Assembly: GCA_004294005.1 (NCBI GenBank)
Contig: RDZP01000006.1
Span: 1 to 54,459 of the forward strand
DNA: 54,459 nt
Direction: 5' to 3'
Origin: Cytophagia bacterium
GTDB lineage: Bacteria > Bacteroidota > Bacteroidia > Cytophagales > Microscillaceae
Both the position numbers and the translations under genes were made by a program. The notes under the pieces were generated by a model. It did no database searches, was not told where the DNA came from, and saw only the letters and a list, made by a program, of their open reading frames with translations. The stretch's first letter is position 1; each line of letters opens with the position of its first letter. Shown piece by piece: positions 44,792-53,300 of this stretch.

Positions 44792-45925
44792 ATGAATTTT
44801 CAACCAACAAAAAATATGCAAAATAATAATTCATTCACATTACTTACCAATCAAATGCAGGCGTGGTTTGATGCTGCTCCACAAGCATCTTATTTGATTG
44901 ATATGAATGGAATGATTTTTAGAGTGAATAATTTAGGAAAGGAATATGCTCAAAACTATGGCTTTCGTACACCCATTTGGGAAAATATACCACATCTTGC
45001 AATGACTGAATTTTTTAAAATCAGCAATGCAAAAGAATATTTTGAAGAAGCTTCTAATGGAAAAAAAATATCTTTCGAACACAAAATTCAACAAAAATAT
45101 GTAGGTGAAGTTTGGCTTGAAATCGAATATATACCATTGATTGATACAACTCAAAAAATTACAGGCATTACACTCACTGTGCAAGATATTACGATAAGAA
45201 AAAAAGCAAAGGCAAAAATATTGGCACAAAAAAATGAATTACAAGAACTTAATAAAGTAAAAGATAGACTTTTTTCAGTCATTAGTCATGATTTTAGGAG
45301 TCCTTTAGCGGCTTTGAGAAGCTTTTTTAATTTATTAAAAATTCAAGATATTGACCCAAAACAAATTCAATATATTTTACAAAAAATAGACATACAGTTG
45401 GCTACTACGACTGATTTTTTGGATAATATTTTATTTTGGACAAAAAGCCAAATGAATGGACTTCAATTAGAAAGAAAAGAATTATCTTTGAAAGATATCG
45501 TTAATAATGTAGCCAATTTATTGCTCTACAATTCTCAAGAAAAAAATATAGAAATTCAAAATCTAATACAAGAAGATAATGTTGTTTTGGCTGATTTGAA
45601 TACATTGCATTTGGTTTTACGTAATCTGATAGGTAATTCTGTTAAGTTCACACCACAAAATGGGACTATTAAAGTATATTCAAAAATAGAAAACGATATG
45701 GTACATATTGCTGTACAAGACAATGGAGTTGGTATTAGAGAAGAGGAAAAAGAAAAACTATTTTTGATGGGAAAATACTCAAAAAAAGGAACTGAACAAG
45801 AAACTGGACACGGTTTTGGATTGTGGATTTGTAAAGATTTTATCGAAAAAAACAATGGTACAATTTGGATAGAAAGCCAAGTAAATCAAGGGACAATTTT
45901 TTGGTTTACTTTGCCTTTGAAATAA
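44792..45925 (+). CDS. PAS-domain sensor histidine kinase
   Basis: A 377-residue soluble kinase without membrane segments. A PAS domain (~20-140, starting FDAAPQASYLIDMNGMIFRVN) leads to the dimerisation helix with the phospho-accepting His in FSVISHDFRSPLAALR, then the ATP domain: LRNLIGNSVKFTP (N box), VQDNGVGIREEEKEKLF (G1) and GHGFGLWICKDF (G2). It therefore senses an internal signal. No response regulator gene is adjacent, so it is an orphan kinase. Upstream is a 277-base A/T-rich gap with no recognisable element. Confidence 0.93.
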   Translation: MNFQPTKNMQNNNSFTLLTNQMQAWFDAAPQASYLIDMNGMIFRVNNLGKEYAQNYGFRTPIWENIPHLAMTEFFKISNAKEYFEEASNGKKISFEHKIQQKYVGEVWLEIEYIPLIDTTQKITGITLTVQDITIRKKAKAKILAQKNELQELNKVKDRLFSVISHDFRSPLAALRSFFNLLKIQDIDPKQIQYILQKIDIQLATTTDFLDNILFWTKSQMNGLQLERKELSLKDIVNNVANLLLYNSQEKNIEIQNLIQEDNVVLADLNTLHLVLRNLIGNSVKFTPQNGTIKVYSKIENDMVHIAVQDNGVGIREEEKEKLFLMGKYSKKGTEQETGHGFGLWICKDFIEKNNGTIWIESQVNQGTIFWFTLPLK

Positions 45926-46002
45926 ATTATAATTATCAAAAATAAACTAAATACAAAATATTTTCGTTTTTATTTATATTGTTTACTATTCTTTTGCTTA
46001 CA

Positions 46003-47892
46003 ATGAAATTTTTTGTCTTAATTTTATCTTCTTTTTTTTATTTACATACATATATATACGCACAAGCTTGTTTTACTGCAGACAAAGTGCGAGGTTGCGC
46101 TCCCTTGACTATCAACGTTGCTAATTGTAGTCCAACACCCAATCCAACATTAGTTGCTTATAAATACACAGAAGCAGAAGGTTTTGTAACTCGAACTACC
46201 AATACTTATACAAATCCTGGTTTGTACTCTATCACTCAAATTGTTCAAATTCTTACCTCAGGAGATAGCATACGAAGAACGAATTATATACAAGTTTTAC
46301 CTTCTCCACCACCTATTTTCCAAATAAAATATTGTTCTGCAAGACAAATATCAGTTTTTATTCCTGATAATACTTATGAACAATATCAAATCAATTGGGG
46401 AGATGGTTCTGCTATCCAAACAACTTTGAGAGGCTCTCTTTCAGTTTTACATACTTATTTGACAAATGCACCTGTTTCTATTAGCGTAACGGGGCAGTAT
46501 ATTCCCGGAAATTGTGGTGGTACGAATGCTCAAATTGTGAATCCAATCAATGATTTACCTTTACCTTATATTAAAAGTCTTGTTACGAATGTAAGAGGGG
46601 TAGCCAATGGAAAAATTGATATGATTTTGGATACAGATGCAAGTTTTCAATATGAATTTTTGGTAAATGGTGCATCAGAAAGCACTATCAATGGTACAGG
46701 AACAACTATTACAAAGACTTTCGAAAATCTTAATACAACTAATCTTACTTATTGTTTTGCGGTAAAAGTAAAAGATAATTGTGGCAACGAACTCACAAGT
46801 GGTAATTATTTTTGTAATCTTAATCTGAGAGTAAGTGTTTTGGATAATATTAATAAGTTAGAATGGAATATTTACCCAACAGCCAATATTCCTGCCAATA
46901 CTTTTCAACAATATGTTATTTATAGAAATGGGCAGGCTTTCAAACTCATTAATGATATTAATACACAAATTTTTGATGATGATAATGTAATTTGTTTAGC
47001 AAATTATTGCTATTCAGTTGGTATCGAATTTTTATCGCCATTAGGTACGTTTGTGAGTCAAAGCAACCAAGTATGTGTGCAGGCTTTTTCTACGATTGCA
47101 CCACCTTCACCTGCTAATTTTAATTCTACCGTTTTTACAGATAGAAGCATAAAAATAGATTGGAATGTACCTACACAACCACCAATTACTTCTTTTGAAA
47201 TTATTAAAAATGGGCAATCTATCATTTATAACAATATTTCTCAAAATATATTAGACAGTGATTTGAGCATTACAAAGCAATTTTGTTATGATGTTCGATA
47301 TACAAATGCCTGCAATCAAACCTCTGCTTTTTCTGGTTTGACTTGTCCCGTTTATCTATCTTCGAATGGTTACCAAGAAGGGAAAATTCAGTTGAATTGG
47401 ACAGATTATGTGCATCCTGCTAATAATTTTCAAGGATATATCATAGAAAAATTAGACGAAAATGGTACGCCTTATGACGCAATTCCTATCAATTTGGGTA
47501 CAAATACTTATTTAGATGAAGATGCTTTGATAGATAGACAAGGAATGAGGTACAGAATAAAAGTAATTATAGATATAGCTAATAATATTTTTAGTTATTC
47601 TAATAGTCTTACAATAAAACAAAAATTTAGACTTTTTTTTCCTAATGCCTTTGTGCCTAATGGTGTTAATAATACTTTTGCACCAAAAGGTTTATTTATT
47701 AAAAAATTCAAAATGGTGGTTTATGATAGATTAGGCGAAATCTTATTTACTTCACAAGATATTGAACAAGGTTGGGACGGCAAGCACAAAGGAGCAGACG
47801 CTAATAATGGTACGTATGTTTATGTAGTGGAAGCAGAAAGTACGTTGGGAGAAAAATTTGAAAAACAAGGCACTTTTGTATTGATTAGATAA
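46003..47892 (+). CDS. T9SS-exported protein with CHU_C (gliding-motility-associated) C-terminal domain
   Basis: I use the ATG at 46003, since the ORF's earlier start is a TTG and MKFFVLILSSFF gives a signal peptide ending near IYAQACF. The 629-residue product has PKD/fibronectin-like beta domains (INWGDGSAIQTT, several SxxIKIDWNVP repeats) and ends with the type IX secretion type-B sorting domain: FRLFFPNAFVPNGVNNTFAPKG, YDRLGEILF and GWDGKHKGADANNGTYVYVVEA. It is probably a surface adhesin. Gene 47897 follows after 4 bases. Confidence 0.92.
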   Translation: MKFFVLILSSFFYLHTYIYAQACFTADKVRGCAPLTINVANCSPTPNPTLVAYKYTEAEGFVTRTTNTYTNPGLYSITQIVQILTSGDSIRRTNYIQVLPSPPPIFQIKYCSARQISVFIPDNTYEQYQINWGDGSAIQTTLRGSLSVLHTYLTNAPVSISVTGQYIPGNCGGTNAQIVNPINDLPLPYIKSLVTNVRGVANGKIDMILDTDASFQYEFLVNGASESTINGTGTTITKTFENLNTTNLTYCFAVKVKDNCGNELTSGNYFCNLNLRVSVLDNINKLEWNIYPTANIPANTFQQYVIYRNGQAFKLINDINTQIFDDDNVICLANYCYSVGIEFLSPLGTFVSQSNQVCVQAFSTIAPPSPANFNSTVFTDRSIKIDWNVPTQPPITSFEIIKNGQSIIYNNISQNILDSDLSITKQFCYDVRYTNACNQTSAFSGLTCPVYLSSNGYQEGKIQLNWTDYVHPANNFQGYIIEKLDENGTPYDAIPINLGTNTYLDEDALIDRQGMRYRIKVIIDIANNIFSYSNSLTIKQKFRLFFPNAFVPNGVNNTFAPKGLFIKKFKMVVYDRLGEILFTSQDIEQGWDGKHKGADANNGTYVYVVEAESTLGEKFEKQGTFVLIR

Positions 47893-47896
47893 AAAT

Positions 47897-48235
47897 ATGA
47901 ATCGACAAAATATTGAAAATCAATTATTTAATATTAAAAAAAATATTAATGACCTCATTGCACAAGAAATAACACTTTGGACTTGGGCAGAAATGATTGT
48001 ATTAAATCCTGAATTAGAACAACGAACTGAGAAGATATGGCAAAAAATATATCAAAATATTACTATTAATATCGAATCTATTTTGGTTGATTTACAAAAA
48101 AAACAAATAGAATTTTGGAAAGATATGCAAGAAATTGAAATCAAAAAAGCAGTACAGACTTTTATTTGGGAATTGATACAAGAAAAAAAAGAACAATTAG
48201 AAGAATACATTGATACTCTCAAAAGAATTAAATAG
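47897..48235 (+). CDS. Small hypothetical coiled-coil protein
   Basis: A 112-residue helical protein rich in Lys, Glu, Ile and Gln, with heptad-like spacing (NIESILVDLQKKQIEFWKDMQE) and four tryptophans. It has no signal peptide or membrane segment. Its start is 4 bases after the T9SS protein's stop, so translation is probably coupled. I do not recognise a family. Confidence 0.6.
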   Translation: MNRQNIENQLFNIKKNINDLIAQEITLWTWAEMIVLNPELEQRTEKIWQKIYQNITINIESILVDLQKKQIEFWKDMQEIEIKKAVQTFIWELIQEKKEQLEEYIDTLKRIK

Positions 48236-48310
48236 CAATACTAAATTATTGTTATTTTTTTTATTTATCTAACGTGATTTCGGGATAATAATTGTTCAAA
48301 AAAGTGTGTA

Positions 48311-48373
48311 ATTTTTCATAAAATGCGGTCAGACCTCCGTAAACTACGGTACAGACCGCGTTTTATGAAAAAT
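48311..48373. repeat. Nested palindrome 1 (family C core)
   Basis: Outer arms ATTTTTCATAAAA / TTTTATGAAAAAT enclose GCGGTC..GACCGC and a core AGACCTCCGTAAAC TACGG TACAGAC that has its own hairpin (CCGTA..TACGG). Confidence 0.85.
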
Positions 48374-48391
48374 GTTTAAAATAATTTTTTA

Positions 48392-48448
48392 AATTTGAAA
48401 TAATAGTCTGTACCGTAGTTTACGAAGGTCTCACTATTATTTCAAATT
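48392..48448. repeat. Nested palindrome 2 (family C core, inverted)
   Basis: Outer arms AATTTGAAATAATAG / CTATTATTTCAAATT enclose the same 26-bp core as palindrome 1 but in opposite orientation, 25 of 26 bases identical. The outer arms of the two palindromes are unrelated. Confidence 0.85.
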
Positions 48449-48681
48449 ACCAGCAAAAATATCTTAATTCATGAAAATTTTATTTATAAGTAATTGAAAA
48501 TAAATTGTTTATAAATAAAAATTATCCTGAACTCACGTTTTGATAATATATTCGCTTGTGAGACGCAGGCGATAGCATAAGACGTTTTTTGCCCTTGTTT
48601 GTGTCTCACAAACAATTATTTTATAAAATTATTATAAAAAAATCATTTATACGAACAAATATGACTTTTTTATCCAAATTA

Positions 48682-49887
48682 TTATTCAATTAAAGAAAAA
48701 AAACTGATGTATTTTTCTATTTTATCAATTATTTCATCATTTGTCATTGTGTTTTTAACTTTAATTATTCTTTGAGCAAAAGTTTTGTTTTTGATGAAAT
48801 GTGTCCAAAAAAAATCGGGAACATTCTCTATCACAATTTCGTCATCAATGATAATTTTATTTTCTAATGGTAGAAAATTTAAAGTTCTTTTTATAAATTC
48901 ATTTGTACGAACAATATTTTTTACTTTAATGACTTTTTTATTCGGAATAGTTTGAAAATTGTTGCAAGCATCAAAGAGAATCTTCCCCTTTTCTACACAG
49001 TCAAAAAAATCTTTCACCAAAGGAATTTCTATGTTTTCAAAAAAAGTAGGAGAGGAGAGAGTATCTTCTTTGGTCTTATCGAACAAAATTTTGATAGCAT
49101 AATAAAAAATATCTTCATTTTTGATTTCTTTTTCGTAGATGATTTCATTACTTTCCCAAAAATTTTCTAATATTGAAAGACTATTTTCTGTTTTCTCAAA
49201 ATAATTGTCTAATATTTCTCTGCTTTCTTCGTCTTTACATTCTTTTTCTTTTGTTTTCTCAAATTTACGTTGTGTATCTTCTAATTTTCTTTTTAGTTTA
49301 TCAAATAATTTTTCAGACTCAGGCATAGGAGCGAGGAGATTTTCTTGGATAAGTTGATAATTATTTTCGTTTTCTATCCAAAAAATCCATTCTTTGAGTG
49401 TATATGCAAGATTTTCTTTTATTTTTAGTTGCTCCCAATTGTCTGTATCAAAAAAACAATTCCAAGATTTTTGTAATAATTTGCTTTGATTTTGCCAATG
49501 TGTTTGATAATGTTTTCTAAAAAATTTGGTAGCTTTTTCATTGATATTTTTCTTTTGTGAAGCTTGAAAAAGAGGAATTATCTTTAGATTTTTGAAAAAA
49601 GATTTTTCAACATTGCTATTACTTACCCAACAATCTTTTGAATTATCACCTATTAAAATACAAGGATTTTCAGCACTAATACGCAAGTCATCAACGTGAA
49701 ACAAAGCAAGTTTTTCTTCTTTGATAGTATTTGAAGTAGGATTTGGTTTTTGTGTCCAAATATCTGTCAATATAGATTGATTATCAATAGAAAAAAAATT
49801 TTCTACACGAAAAAATCTTTTAAAAATACCTATTTTTTCATTTTGTTCGAGTAGATTTTTGGGTTTGAAAAGCAATATGCTTGACAT
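48682..49887 (-). CDS. Hypothetical protein downstream of the ROCO-cyclase gene
   Basis: A 401-residue soluble protein without signal peptide or membrane segments. It is rich in Lys, Glu, Phe and Asn, with a coiled stretch in the middle (KLFDKLKRKLEDTQRKFEKTKEKE, ~190-215) and Trp/Phe-rich helices. I recognise no domain. It starts 98 bases after the ROCO-cyclase gene on the same strand, with only a palindrome between, so it could be a partner or effector of that protein. Its composition matches its neighbours, with no sign of decay. Confidence 0.7.
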   Translation of the reverse strand: MSSILLFKPKNLLEQNEKIGIFKRFFRVENFFSIDNQSILTDIWTQKPNPTSNTIKEEKLALFHVDDLRISAENPCILIGDNSKDCWVSNSNVEKSFFKNLKIIPLFQASQKKNINEKATKFFRKHYQTHWQNQSKLLQKSWNCFFDTDNWEQLKIKENLAYTLKEWIFWIENENNYQLIQENLLAPMPESEKLFDKLKRKLEDTQRKFEKTKEKECKDEESREILDNYFEKTENSLSILENFWESNEIIYEKEIKNEDIFYYAIKILFDKTKEDTLSSPTFFENIEIPLVKDFFDCVEKGKILFDACNNFQTIPNKKVIKVKNIVRTNEFIKRTLNFLPLENKIIIDDEIVIENVPDFFWTHFIKNKTFAQRIIKVKNTMTNDEIIDKIEKYISFFSLIE

Positions 49888-49913
49888 ATTTTATTTTTAT
49901 TTTTTTGATATTA

Positions 49914-49974
49914 TACCAACGGGCTTTAGCCTGTTGTGGTTTTTTTGGAAACAACAGACTAAAGTCCGTTGGTA
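49914..49974. repeat. Palindromic repeat (family D) between the unknown and ROCO genes
   Basis: TACCAACGGGCTTTAGCCTG and the complement of CAGACTAAAGTCCGTTGGTA are arms of a 24-bp stem with two mismatches and a 12-base A/T loop. It is GC-richer than the flanks and resembles a REP-like intergenic repeat. Confidence 0.85.
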
Positions 49975-49985
49975 CGTTTATTTTT

Positions 49986-52874
49986 TTATTTGGTTTGTAC
50001 TTCGTAAGCGTTTATTTTTACTTCGTGTTTTACTTCTAAATCTTTTTTGAAGATGAAATCATAATCTTCTAAATAAGAATTTTCGTTTTTATGGATAGTA
50101 TCTTTGTAGTATTCTTCACTCAAAAATACTTTTAAATCCTCTGTTTTACCCAATAATCTAAAAAACATATTTACTTTATCCCCAATAAGTTGTGGCAAGC
50201 CTCTGTCAAAACTTATCCAATCCATTTTTCCAGTACTAATAGCGAAACGTAATTCAAAATCTTCAAATTGACTTTGTTTTTCATTCAAATTATTGGCTAT
50301 TTTCAACGGAATTAGTCTTTTATCTGATGTCAAATTACTGAAAGCAACTGCAAAACCGTCACCTGCAAACAAAACAGTTGCCTCGTCTGCCATAATTTTA
50401 TACTTTTCTAATTGCGTGTTAAACAAATTGATAAGTTTTTTAAAAATTCGTAATTGTGTTTGTGTTTTCTTGCCACTAAAACCAACTACATCAACGCCCA
50501 AAATATAAGTATCTTTTTCTTCTACTTTTTCTGGTACAGGGATTACTTTTTCATTTTTATTTTCCATTTCTTTTGTGGGTTCAGGTATTATAAATGTTTT
50601 CTCACTCGAAGGTTTTTTTACTTCTTGACTGAGAGAAATTTCTATTTCTTTGTATTCTAATTTTTCTTTAATTTTGTGTTCTTCATTCAGTCTATACATC
50701 AAATTATCTAAAAATGTAATGACTTTTACTTTCCATTTTTCAAAATTAAAATTATCATTTCGACTTATAAATTCATTCACATATCCATTAAATACGCCTT
50801 TATCTGCGTTATTCATTGGGTAGTTTTTTCTAATTTCTTGTATTAAATCGTTGGTTTGCGTCTCAACAGATACTTGAAATGTATCTCTAAAAGTTTCATA
50901 TTTTTGTAACATATCTTCTACTTGTTTTTTTGTAGGGTTATTATTGTTTCCTAAATTCTTTTCTACTTCCTCAAACCTCTCTTGAGAAACTTCTTTATTA
51001 TCTTTCATTTTTACTTCATTGTCAGAAAAACTTTTTGTAAATTCTAAACCAAAATCTAATAAAGTATTATCAAATTTTGCTAATAATTGTTTTGAATTTT
51101 CATAGTCCCGATAATGCACATCTATATAATTAGTACCTTTGGCAGTAAAACCTTCTATCAACACAAAACCACCATTATCATCTACGAGTTGTGTGCCAAA
51201 ACGCCACATATTTCCTGTTTCTCCATAATTGCGACTGCGAATAATCAAACTTTGTAAAGTACCATATTTTAAAAAATTAAATTGATAACGAATATAGTTT
51301 TTTTCATTTTTCCAAGTAAGTTCCATCGCTTTTGATTTTTGCATTGGAAGTAAAGCAGGAGCCAAAAATGTACGCTCTTTCAAAGGAAAAGTACGCCATT
51401 TATCTTCTTCTTTTCTATCATCTTCTATTTCAAAACACACTTCACATCGAAGCATAAAGTCAATAAACAATGCTCTTTCTGCTTCACTATACGCTTTCCA
51501 TATTGTATCTTCTAAAATTATGCCTTCGATAATACCATCTTTCTGCAAAAATTTTCGATAACTATCTGCCCTATCAAAAATCATATAAATTGCCTCGATT
51601 GCTTTCTTTTGATTGAGAATGATAACATCATTTAACACAAAAAACACACCTGTATCATGAAAATATTTTCTTAAAATAGCAATATCTTTTGAATCTGATA
51701 AATGATTATTATGACAAATTGATGTAAATTTATCAAAAGAAATGGTATCTACTTGTTTGTCTTGTTCAGTTTGTATTGCCAACTGCACACTCCACCACGA
51801 AGTAGGTATTTCAGTTGTTTCACCTTGATTGTTAAGGGCTTTTCTGATGTAATTATCTATTTCTAATTGCAAGTCTTCAAAACCACTTTCTTCGTTTTCT
51901 TTTTTAAGCGATGAATCAATGTGTAATTCTTTGAATACACCATATTTATTCAACAATTTATCTATATTGTCTTGTCTTTTGATAGTATGTTTTTCTTTTT
52001 TTACTTTGGTTTGTACCAATAACACAGGATTTTTTTTATTCTCGTGGCGGGCATATTCCAACCAATATTCAATCGGATAGTTTTGATGTTCGATATCATC
52101 TTCTTTGCAAGTAGGTAATGATTCTGTTTCCATATCCCAAACCAACAAAAACAATGCTTTGGTTTTCATAAAAATACGGTGTGTGGCATGGTACATATCT
52201 TGCCCACCAAAATCCCAAATATTCATTTGTATAAAGTCAAAGTCTTCACCTTTTGCCAATTTTTCTAATGCCTTATGGTAGATTTGTATGGCGTGTGTAG
52301 ATTTTTCTTCTTTATCAAATTTATCAAAAAGCCAACGCTTGACCAAACAAGTTTTTCCTACTCGTCCATTGCCTACTATCACAATTTTAGATTGATATAC
52401 TTTTACTTTTCCGTCTTTAAGTTTTCTGATAAAACTTTCTAATTCTTCATAACCATTCTTATTTTCAAACAATGATTGTGGCGGATTGCCTAATTCATTC
52501 TTGCTCAAAACCAAATGTTTTAGTTTTGGACATTGTTCTAAAAGTGTCAGTGATATGGTTTTTATTTGATTCTCCCCCAAATTAATCTCCTTCAACTTCG
52601 ATAAATTCCCTTTGATTTCAAAACTTTTGATTTTACTTTGATAAGCAAAAATATATTCTACATTTGGGAAAATAGCCGCATCAATGACTAATTTTTCTAT
52701 TTCAGTTTCATTATAACTCAATTCTAATATTTGCACATCAGGCATCTCAAAAGTAGGAAAATCAATGGCTGTAAATTGATTTTTACTTAAATTGACGTAT
52801 TCCACTTTGTTCGCTTTGGCTTTCTGCCAAGTATTCAAAAAACTTTGCTCAAAATAAAGTGTTCTTGTTATCAT
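49986..52874 (-). CDS. LRR-Roc-COR GTPase fused to a class III nucleotidyl cyclase domain
   Basis: A 962-residue ROCO protein. Leucine-rich repeats occupy ~1-130 (LKEINLGENQIKTI, LKHLVLSKNELGN). The Roc GTPase (~160-345) has P-loop GNGRVGKTC (168-176) and DFGGQ (221-225); the NKxD-equivalent is a diverged QTKV (~288). COR follows (~356-600). A helical linker (~650-790) leads to a cyclase homology domain (~791-925): D795 (ILGVDVVGFS) and D839 (FAGDGFAVAF) are the two metal aspartates, and N902/R906 (VNMFFR) the transition-state pair. The usual substrate-selecting lysine four residues before D839 is leucine. It lies downstream of the RT/template repeat. Likely nucleotide-signalling output gated by GTP. 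Confidence 0.9.
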   Translation of the reverse strand: MITRTLYFEQSFLNTWQKAKANKVEYVNLSKNQFTAIDFPTFEMPDVQILELSYNETEIEKLVIDAAIFPNVEYIFAYQSKIKSFEIKGNLSKLKEINLGENQIKTISLTLLEQCPKLKHLVLSKNELGNPPQSLFENKNGYEELESFIRKLKDGKVKVYQSKIVIVGNGRVGKTCLVKRWLFDKFDKEEKSTHAIQIYHKALEKLAKGEDFDFIQMNIWDFGGQDMYHATHRIFMKTKALFLLVWDMETESLPTCKEDDIEHQNYPIEYWLEYARHENKKNPVLLVQTKVKKEKHTIKRQDNIDKLLNKYGVFKELHIDSSLKKENEESGFEDLQLEIDNYIRKALNNQGETTEIPTSWWSVQLAIQTEQDKQVDTISFDKFTSICHNNHLSDSKDIAILRKYFHDTGVFFVLNDVIILNQKKAIEAIYMIFDRADSYRKFLQKDGIIEGIILEDTIWKAYSEAERALFIDFMLRCEVCFEIEDDRKEEDKWRTFPLKERTFLAPALLPMQKSKAMELTWKNEKNYIRYQFNFLKYGTLQSLIIRSRNYGETGNMWRFGTQLVDDNGGFVLIEGFTAKGTNYIDVHYRDYENSKQLLAKFDNTLLDFGLEFTKSFSDNEVKMKDNKEVSQERFEEVEKNLGNNNNPTKKQVEDMLQKYETFRDTFQVSVETQTNDLIQEIRKNYPMNNADKGVFNGYVNEFISRNDNFNFEKWKVKVITFLDNLMYRLNEEHKIKEKLEYKEIEISLSQEVKKPSSEKTFIIPEPTKEMENKNEKVIPVPEKVEEKDTYILGVDVVGFSGKKTQTQLRIFKKLINLFNTQLEKYKIMADEATVLFAGDGFAVAFSNLTSDKRLIPLKIANNLNEKQSQFEDFELRFAISTGKMDWISFDRGLPQLIGDKVNMFFRLLGKTEDLKVFLSEEYYKDTIHKNENSYLEDYDFIFKKDLEVKHEVKINAYEVQTK

Positions 52875-53135
52875 TTGATTAAAAATAAATTAGACTATAA
52901 TTTGTTTGAAATACATACACATAAATAGATAGGCATAAATGCCTATCCTATACATACATAAAAAATATAAAATAATTTTTATAGATGTATATAAAATAAA
53001 TAGTAGAACTTTCATAAAAATTACTAATACTACTCTTTTGATGTAAAATAATTTTTAACTTTATTTTACTTTTTCGAATTTAAAAAAATTCAGGATAAAA
53101 ATTGGTTCATAAAGAGTCATCCGACTTATTTTGAG
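52875..53135. other. Gap between template repeat and ROCO gene
   Basis: About 260 A/T-rich bases with no ORF. It includes a sequence similar to the MITE end at 48519-48539 (TTCAGGATAAAAA near 53088). It is too short for an accessory Avd gene, and I found no variable region here. Confidence 0.5.
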
Positions 53136-53300
53136 CTAAAAAACTAAAACACAACGAAATCCAATGTTGTTGTTCCTATTGTCTGCATCATTGTTGTTAC
53201 GATTACGAACAGCACAATTGTCTGTATTATTGAAATAAGCACCGCCACGATTGACAAATTGAGTAGTTTTATGGTAATTTTTACCCGTCTGCAAAAATAG
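53136..53300 (-). other. DGR template repeat (TR), Asn-codon rich, FGE/C-type-lectin-like end
   Basis: On the minus strand this open stretch begins directly after the RT stop codon and in the same frame, and ends at TAG (53136-53138). Its translation RGGAYFNNTDNCAVRNRNN...IGFRCVL resembles the C-terminus of FGE-sulfatase/C-type-lectin-fold proteins. Eleven of about 33 residues are Asn, all AAC or AAT codons, which are the codons mutated at adenines by DGRs and cannot become stops by single adenine changes. It has no start codon of its own. The absence of adenine substitutions and closeness to the RT suggest the template rather than a variable copy. The target gene is not in the window. Confidence 0.85.

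Larger units (their letters stand above)
48271..48539. mobile_element. MITE-like element with imperfect terminal inverted repeats
   Basis: Ends are AACGTGATTTCGGGATAAT (48271) and the complement of AACGTGAGTTCAGGATAAT (48539), matching at 17 of 21 positions. It has no ORF. A related end-like sequence, TTCAGGATAAAAATTGG, occurs near 53088. Two nested palindromes lie inside. Confidence 0.45.
48236..48681. other. 446-base gap filled with inverted repeats
   Basis: It contains the MITE-like element 48271-48539 and, beyond it, a partial inverted pair, TTGTGAGACGCA near 48556 and TGTCTCACAA near 48601. No ORF or RNA gene was recognised. It separates two convergent genes. Confidence 0.6.

Noticed and set aside
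53136-53300. C-terminal exon or variable region of a real target gene
   Set aside because: No start or upstream domain exists: the frame is bounded by the RT stop, and its Asn codons look unmutated as in a template. A relic cannot be fully excluded.
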